Shown piece by piece: positions 60,077-64,000 of a DNA stretch of 64,000 bases (positions are counted from its first letter, which is position 1; each line of letters starts with the position of its first letter). The position numbers were made by a program, and so were the translations under genes. Origin of the DNA: Pseudomonas sp. B20(2017) (GTDB lineage Bacteria > Pseudomonadota > Gammaproteobacteria > Pseudomonadales > Pseudomonadaceae); contig NZ_NEJP01000012.1 in assembly GCF_002113125.1 (NCBI RefSeq), forward strand, positions 174,664-238,663, read 5' to 3'. The notes beneath the pieces are model-generated. The model was not told the DNA's origin. It made no database searches and worked only from the letters and a program-made list of their open reading frames with translations.

Positions 60077-62482
60077 GTGAAGCAGAGTCAACGCCTCTCG
60101 GGCATATCAAAATTCATTCTGGTGGGGTTGGGCGTGATCATCGCCCTGCTCGGCCTGGCGCTTGCTGCTGGCGGCGTGAAATTGGTCAGCCTGGGAGGCT
60201 CGTGGTACTTCCTGGTGGGTGGTCTGGTGATGGCCGTTTCCGGTCTGCTGATCGCGCGTATCAAGCCTGCCGGTGCGTGGTTGTTCGCAGCCTTTCTGGC
60301 AGGGACGGCGATCTGGGCGGTGAGCGATGCCGGGCTGGTGTTCTGGCCGGTGTTCTCGCGCCTGTTCATGTTCAGCGCCGTGGGCCTGGTAGTCGCGCTG
60401 GTCTACCCAATGCTGAAACGCGCCAACGGCGGCGTTGCGGGTCGTGGCGCCTACGGTGTTGCCGCTGTTCTGGCGATTGGACTGGCGGTGGCTGCCGGCA
60501 ACATGTTCGTCGCGCACCCGACCATCGCCCCTACCGGCACCGGTCCGGGCCTCACGCCGGTCGAGCCGGAAAAGGCGCAGAAAGACTGGGCCCACTACGG
60601 TAATACCGAGGGTGGCAGCCGCTTCGCCGCGCTGGACCAGATCAACCGCAGCAACGTCGACAAGCTGAAAGTCGCGTGGACTTACCATACCGGCGACATC
60701 GCCGAGAGTGACGGCAACGGCGCCGAAGACCAGCTGACTCCGCTGCAGATCGGCAACAAGGTGTTCATCTGTACCCCGCACAACAACCTGATTGCGCTGG
60801 ACGCCGACACCGGTAAAGAACTCTGGAAAAACGCGATCAACGCTCAGTCCAAAGTCTGGCAGCGTTGCCGTGGCATGGCGTATTTCGACGCCAGCGCCGC
60901 CGTCGCCAAACCGACCAGCTCGACAGTCACCGAAACCCCGACTGCTCCAGTCGCCAACTGCACACGTCGCTTGCTGACCAACACCATCGACGCCCGCCTG
61001 ATCGCGGTCGATGCCGACACCGGCGAGTTCTGCCGGGGGTTCGGCAACAACGGCCAAGTGGATCTGAAGGCCGGTCTGGGTGATGTCCCGGACAGCTACT
61101 ATCAACTGTCCTCCGCGCCGCTGATGGCCGGCACCACCGTGGTGGTTGGCGGTCGTGTGGCTGACAACGTGCAAACCGACATGCCGGGCGGCGTGATCCG
61201 TGGTTTCGACGTCATGACCGGTGCCATGCGCTGGGCGTTCGACCCGGGCAACCCGCAGGATAAAAATGCACCGGCCGATGGCCAAACCTATGTGCGCAGC
61301 ACGCCGAACAGCTGGGCACCGATGTCCTATGACCCGGCGACCAACACGATCTTCCTGCCGATGGGCAGCTCGTCCACCGACATCTATGGTGTCGAGCGCA
61401 GCAAACTGGATCACACCTATGGCGCCTCCGTCCTGGCGCTGGACGCCAACAGCGGCGAAGAAAAGTGGGTATTCCAGACCGTCCACAACGACCTCTGGGA
61501 CTTCGACCTGCCGATGCAGCCAAGCCTGATCGACTTCACCAAGGACGGTAAAACCGTACCGGCGGTGGTCATCGGCACCAAGGCAGGGCAGATTTACGTG
61601 CTCGACCGCGCCACTGGCAAACCGTTGACCGACGTAAAAGAAGTGCCGGTCAAGGCCGCCAATATCCCCAACGAGCCGTACTCGCCGACCCAGCCGAAAT
61701 CGGTGGGCATGCCGCAGATCGGTGCCCAGCACCTGACTGAGTCCGACATGTGGGGCGCCACGCCGTACGACCAGTTGCTGTGCCGGATCGATTTCAAGTC
61801 GATGCGTTACGACGGCTTGTACACCGCGCCGGGCACTGACAAATCCCTGAGCTTCCCGGGTTCGCTGGGCGGCATGAACTGGGGCAGCATCTCCACTGAC
61901 CCGGTGCACGGTTTCATCTTCGTCAACGACATGCGTCTGGGCCTGTGGATTCAGATGATCCCGTCGCAGAACAAAGGCCAGGCAACCTCCGGTGGTGAAG
62001 CGCTGAACACCGGCATGGGCGCAGTGCCGCTGAAAGGCACGCCTTACGCGGTGAACAAGAACCGCTTCCTGTCGGTGGCCGGCATTCCGTGCCAGGCCCC
62101 GCCGTTCGGTACGCTGACCGCCATCGACATGAAAACCCAGAAAGTCGCCTGGCAAGTTCCGGTCGGCACCGTTGAAGACACTGGTCCCTTGGGCATCCGC
62201 ATGCACCTGCCGATCAAGATCGGTCTGCCAACCCTCGGCGGCACGCTGTCGACCCAAGGCGGCCTGATCTTCATCGCCGGCACCCAGGACTTCTATCTGC
62301 GCGCCTTCAACAGCGCCAATGGTGAAGAAATCTGGAAAGCGCGTCTGCCGGTCGGCAGCCAGGGTGGCCCGATGACCTATGTGTCGCCGAAAACCGGCAA
62401 GCAATACGTGGTCATCACCGCCGGTGGCGCTCGCCAGTCGACCGATCGCGGTGACTACGTAATGGCTTACGCCCTGCCGTAA
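60077..62482 (+). CDS. gcd: Membrane-bound PQQ-dependent glucose dehydrogenase
   Basis: 801 residues from a GTG start. Residues 1 to about 150 form five membrane helices (FILVGLGVIIALLGLALAAG and others). From KDWAHYGNTEGGSRFAALDQ on is an eight-bladed PQQ beta-propeller in the periplasm, with WAHYGNT, AKSVWQRCRG-like QSKVWQRCRGMAYFD, NSWAPMSYDPATNTIFLPMG and TVHNDLWDFDLPMQPSLIDF typical of quinoprotein glucose dehydrogenases. It oxidises glucose to gluconolactone in the periplasm and reduces ubiquinone. PQQ synthesis genes are not in the window. OprB follows after a terminator. Confidence 0.96.
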   Translation: MKQSQRLSGISKFILVGLGVIIALLGLALAAGGVKLVSLGGSWYFLVGGLVMAVSGLLIARIKPAGAWLFAAFLAGTAIWAVSDAGLVFWPVFSRLFMFSAVGLVVALVYPMLKRANGGVAGRGAYGVAAVLAIGLAVAAGNMFVAHPTIAPTGTGPGLTPVEPEKAQKDWAHYGNTEGGSRFAALDQINRSNVDKLKVAWTYHTGDIAESDGNGAEDQLTPLQIGNKVFICTPHNNLIALDADTGKELWKNAINAQSKVWQRCRGMAYFDASAAVAKPTSSTVTETPTAPVANCTRRLLTNTIDARLIAVDADTGEFCRGFGNNGQVDLKAGLGDVPDSYYQLSSAPLMAGTTVVVGGRVADNVQTDMPGGVIRGFDVMTGAMRWAFDPGNPQDKNAPADGQTYVRSTPNSWAPMSYDPATNTIFLPMGSSSTDIYGVERSKLDHTYGASVLALDANSGEEKWVFQTVHNDLWDFDLPMQPSLIDFTKDGKTVPAVVIGTKAGQIYVLDRATGKPLTDVKEVPVKAANIPNEPYSPTQPKSVGMPQIGAQHLTESDMWGATPYDQLLCRIDFKSMRYDGLYTAPGTDKSLSFPGSLGGMNWGSISTDPVHGFIFVNDMRLGLWIQMIPSQNKGQATSGGEALNTGMGAVPLKGTPYAVNKNRFLSVAGIPCQAPPFGTLTAIDMKTQKVAWQVPVGTVEDTGPLGIRMHLPIKIGLPTLGGTLSTQGGLIFIAGTQDFYLRAFNSANGEEIWKARLPVGSQGGPMTYVSPKTGKQYVVITAGGARQSTDRGDYVMAYALP

Positions 62483-62512
62483 ACCGTCGCGTTCGCCTTC
62501 GTTTCACTTGTG

Positions 62513-62534
62513 CGCGGCACCTTCGGGTGCCGCG
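62513..62534 (+). terminator. Rho-independent terminator between gcd and oprB
   Basis: A perfect 9-base stem CGCGGCACC / GGTGCCGCG with a TTCG tetraloop, followed by TTGTTT, 30 bases past the gcd stop. It also argues that the porin starts after it, at 62567. Confidence 0.85.
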
Positions 62535-62566
62535 TTGTTTCATGTCCTTCGCTCTGGATTTGCGCA

Positions 62567-63865
62567 ATGTCATTGGCTGTTCGCTTTTCTCACGCCGGGG
62601 TTTTCACCGGCATGCTGTTCGGTCTCACCTGCGGCGCTGCCCTGCCCGCCCTTGCCGACACCGATTCCAACGTGTTCACCCGCAACACCCTGACCGGCGA
62701 CTGGGGCGGCCTGCGCCATCAGCTCGATGAAGACGGCATCAAGTTCACCGGCGACTACACCGGTGAAACCGCCTACAACGCCGACGGCGGCCTGCACCAC
62801 TCGGCCCGCTACTCGCAAAACATCAAACTCGGTGCGCAATTCGATCTGAGCAAAATCTATGGCGTGGACAACGCCGGCAAGATCCAGCTGAGCATCAACG
62901 ACCGTCGTGGCGCCAGCGCGTCCGAAGATCTGGTCGGCAACCGTCTGCCAATCCAGGAAAACTACGGTGGCCTCTACACGCGCCTCACCGAGCTGAGCTA
63001 CGAGCGCAGCCTGTTCACCCCGGCGCTGAACGTCAAACTCGGCTACATGGCCATGGGCAACGACCTTGGCGGACTGGACAGCGGCATTCTCTGCAACTTC
63101 ATGAACGCCGGTTTCTGCGGCCACCCGCTGAACATGTCCGGGGGCAGTGGCTGGACCAACTACCCCAACGCTCACTTGGGTGTGCGGGTGAAATACGATT
63201 TGTCGCCGGAATGGCAACTGCGCGTCGCCGCGTTCAATGTCGACCCGGAAAGTAACGGCAATTCCAGCCGCGCCTGGCACCTGGGCCCGAAACACACGAC
63301 GGGCACCGTGGTGCCGATCGAATTGGTCTACAAGCACGCAGGCAAACTGCCCGGCGAGTACAAGGTCGGGTATTACTACGACAGCTCCGACGTCAAACGC
63401 ATCGGCAGCGATAAAGAAGTGTCCGGTCGTGGCGGTCATTACCTGCTGATCGACCAGGCGGTATGGGCCTCGCAGTCTTCCGAAGGCCGCAGCCTGCATG
63501 CGTTCGGTCAATACTCGGCAGCCAGTGAAGCCGCTTCGCCGTTCAGCAAGTGGTACGGCACCGGCCTGGTTTTGTACAAACCGTTCGAAGGCCGTCCTCG
63601 TGACACTGTCGCGCTGGGCTACGGTCGGGCGGTGCCGAACCCACGCAGTCGCGATGTGCAACAGGACGCCGCACTGAACAATGGCGTGGTGTTTCCAAAT
63701 CTGGACAGCGCCGAGCAATTGATCGAACTCGGTTACGGGTATCAGGCCACGCCTTGGCTGACGCTGCGCCCGAATATGCAGTACATCATCGAGCCGGGCG
63801 CGTTTTCGGGGAAGGACATCGACAATGCGCTGGTGTTTGGATTGCAGGTGAAAGCCGCGCTCTGA
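62567..63865 (+). CDS. oprB: Carbohydrate-selective porin OprB
   Basis: 432 residues from the ATG at 62567 (the open frame back to 62510 lies across the terminator). A signal peptide, VRFSHAGVFTGMLFGLTCGA then ALPALA, is followed by the OprB start, TLTGDWGGLRHQLDEDGIKF. Alternating strands such as DYTGETAYNADGGLHH, VYKHAGKLPGEYKVGYYYDS and TLRPNMQYIIEPGAFSGKDI complete a 16-stranded barrel. It lets glucose and related sugars cross the outer membrane, feeding the periplasmic glucose dehydrogenase encoded upstream. Confidence 0.96.
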   Translation: MSLAVRFSHAGVFTGMLFGLTCGAALPALADTDSNVFTRNTLTGDWGGLRHQLDEDGIKFTGDYTGETAYNADGGLHHSARYSQNIKLGAQFDLSKIYGVDNAGKIQLSINDRRGASASEDLVGNRLPIQENYGGLYTRLTELSYERSLFTPALNVKLGYMAMGNDLGGLDSGILCNFMNAGFCGHPLNMSGGSGWTNYPNAHLGVRVKYDLSPEWQLRVAAFNVDPESNGNSSRAWHLGPKHTTGTVVPIELVYKHAGKLPGEYKVGYYYDSSDVKRIGSDKEVSGRGGHYLLIDQAVWASQSSEGRSLHAFGQYSAASEAASPFSKWYGTGLVLYKPFEGRPRDTVALGYGRAVPNPRSRDVQQDAALNNGVVFPNLDSAEQLIELGYGYQATPWLTLRPNMQYIIEPGAFSGKDIDNALVFGLQVKAAL

Positions 63866-63942
63866 TACCGACGTTTACCGACCACAAAAAAAGCACCCGA
63901 ACAGACTGTGTGAAAACCTAGCAATCTGTCCGGCCCTTTAAG

Positions 63943-63981
63943 AAAATGCTCCGTATCGAAAGATACGGAGCATTTTTCGTT
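63943..63981 (+). terminator. Rho-independent terminator downstream of oprB
   Basis: A perfect 15-base stem, AAAATGCTCCGTATC / GATACGGAGCATTTT, with a GAAA tetraloop, then further T's. It starts 77 bases after the oprB stop. Because the stem is symmetric with A and T ends, it can act in both directions. Confidence 0.85.
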
Positions 63982-64000
63982 ATGGCCTACATACAAGGAG

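Noticed and set aside
60107..62404. A 765-codon open frame on the minus strand
   Set aside because: It is the antisense shadow of gcd, a high-GC effect; its residues are His/Arg/Gln-rich with no family.
62570..63718. A 382-codon minus-strand frame
   Set aside because: Antisense shadow of oprB; no start signal or similarity.
63866..64000. Possible left end of an insertion sequence after oprB
   Set aside because: The long hairpin at 63943-63976 is a good terminator, and no transposase or terminal repeat pair can be seen before the window ends.
1..64000. CRISPR arrays, tRNA/rRNA genes, toxin-antitoxin pairs, prophage or integrase genes
   Set aside because: No regularly spaced repeats, tRNA-like ends or diagnostic proteins were seen on reading both strands.

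Overview
The window is about 64 kb of a high-GC gammaproteobacterial chromosome that looks like Pseudomonas, most likely the P. fluorescens group. The basis is gene content: membrane glucose dehydrogenase next to an OprB porin, a cyanide-insensitive-type bd oxidase, many LysR/AraC regulators and MFS transporters, and molybdenum hydroxylases with XdhC proteins. No rRNA, tRNA, CRISPR array, complete insertion sequence, integrase or phage gene was seen, so the genus is an inference.

Layout. 0-6.7 kb: an MFS pump cut by the left edge, a LysR regulator divergent from an unusual dehydrogenase-esterase fusion, then chorismate mutase, a GNAT-like protein, RidA and a glycosyltransferase. 6.9-16.8 kb: a stress-type accessory block with a zinc alcohol dehydrogenase, a four-gene operon (small protein, CinA, membrane-anchored protein, DUF421), a YciE/F ferritin-like protein, a ZIP transporter and manganese catalase. 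It holds remnants of a carbonic anhydrase, a haloacetate-dehalogenase-type hydrolase and an iron permease. 17-20.7 kb: LysR, an NTF2-like protein, an SDR and a luciferase-like monooxygenase.

20.9-31.9 kb: a self-contained catabolic cluster with an AraC regulator, XdhC, an alpha/beta hydrolase, an aromatic-acid-type MFS carrier, an enoyl-CoA hydratase, an acyl-CoA ligase and a three-subunit molybdenum hydroxylase whose large subunit carries a fused CoxG domain. It looks like import, CoA activation and hydroxylation of an unidentified, probably aromatic, acid. 32-41.4 kb: a broken EAL gene, small redox proteins, an AT-rich LtrA gene, then a probable pyruvate oxidase-CydA-CydB operon and a hemerythrin.

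41.6-48.4 kb: a two-armed cluster (RraA-type aldolase, MFS_3 exporter and fumarylacetoacetase on one arm; 2-hydroxyacid dehydrogenase and MFS importer on the other; IclR regulator) for an unidentified oxo- or hydroxy-acid. 48.6-53.5 kb: carbonic anhydrase, a hexapeptide acyltransferase, a scar where an SDR tail meets a GNAT tail, then AraC and MFS genes. 53.7-63.9 kb: periplasmic oxidation, with AraC, a Tat-exported molybdenum dehydrogenase with a tri-heme cytochrome c (its 5' end is out of frame because of a CTGG tetranucleotide repeat), XdhC, PQQ glucose dehydrogenase and OprB.

Two themes stand out. One is the pairing of complete molybdenum-hydroxylase systems with their own XdhC genes, one cytoplasmic and one exported. 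The other is the number of gene fragments without visible transposons; two of them are the tails of genes that are intact at the opposite end of the window.
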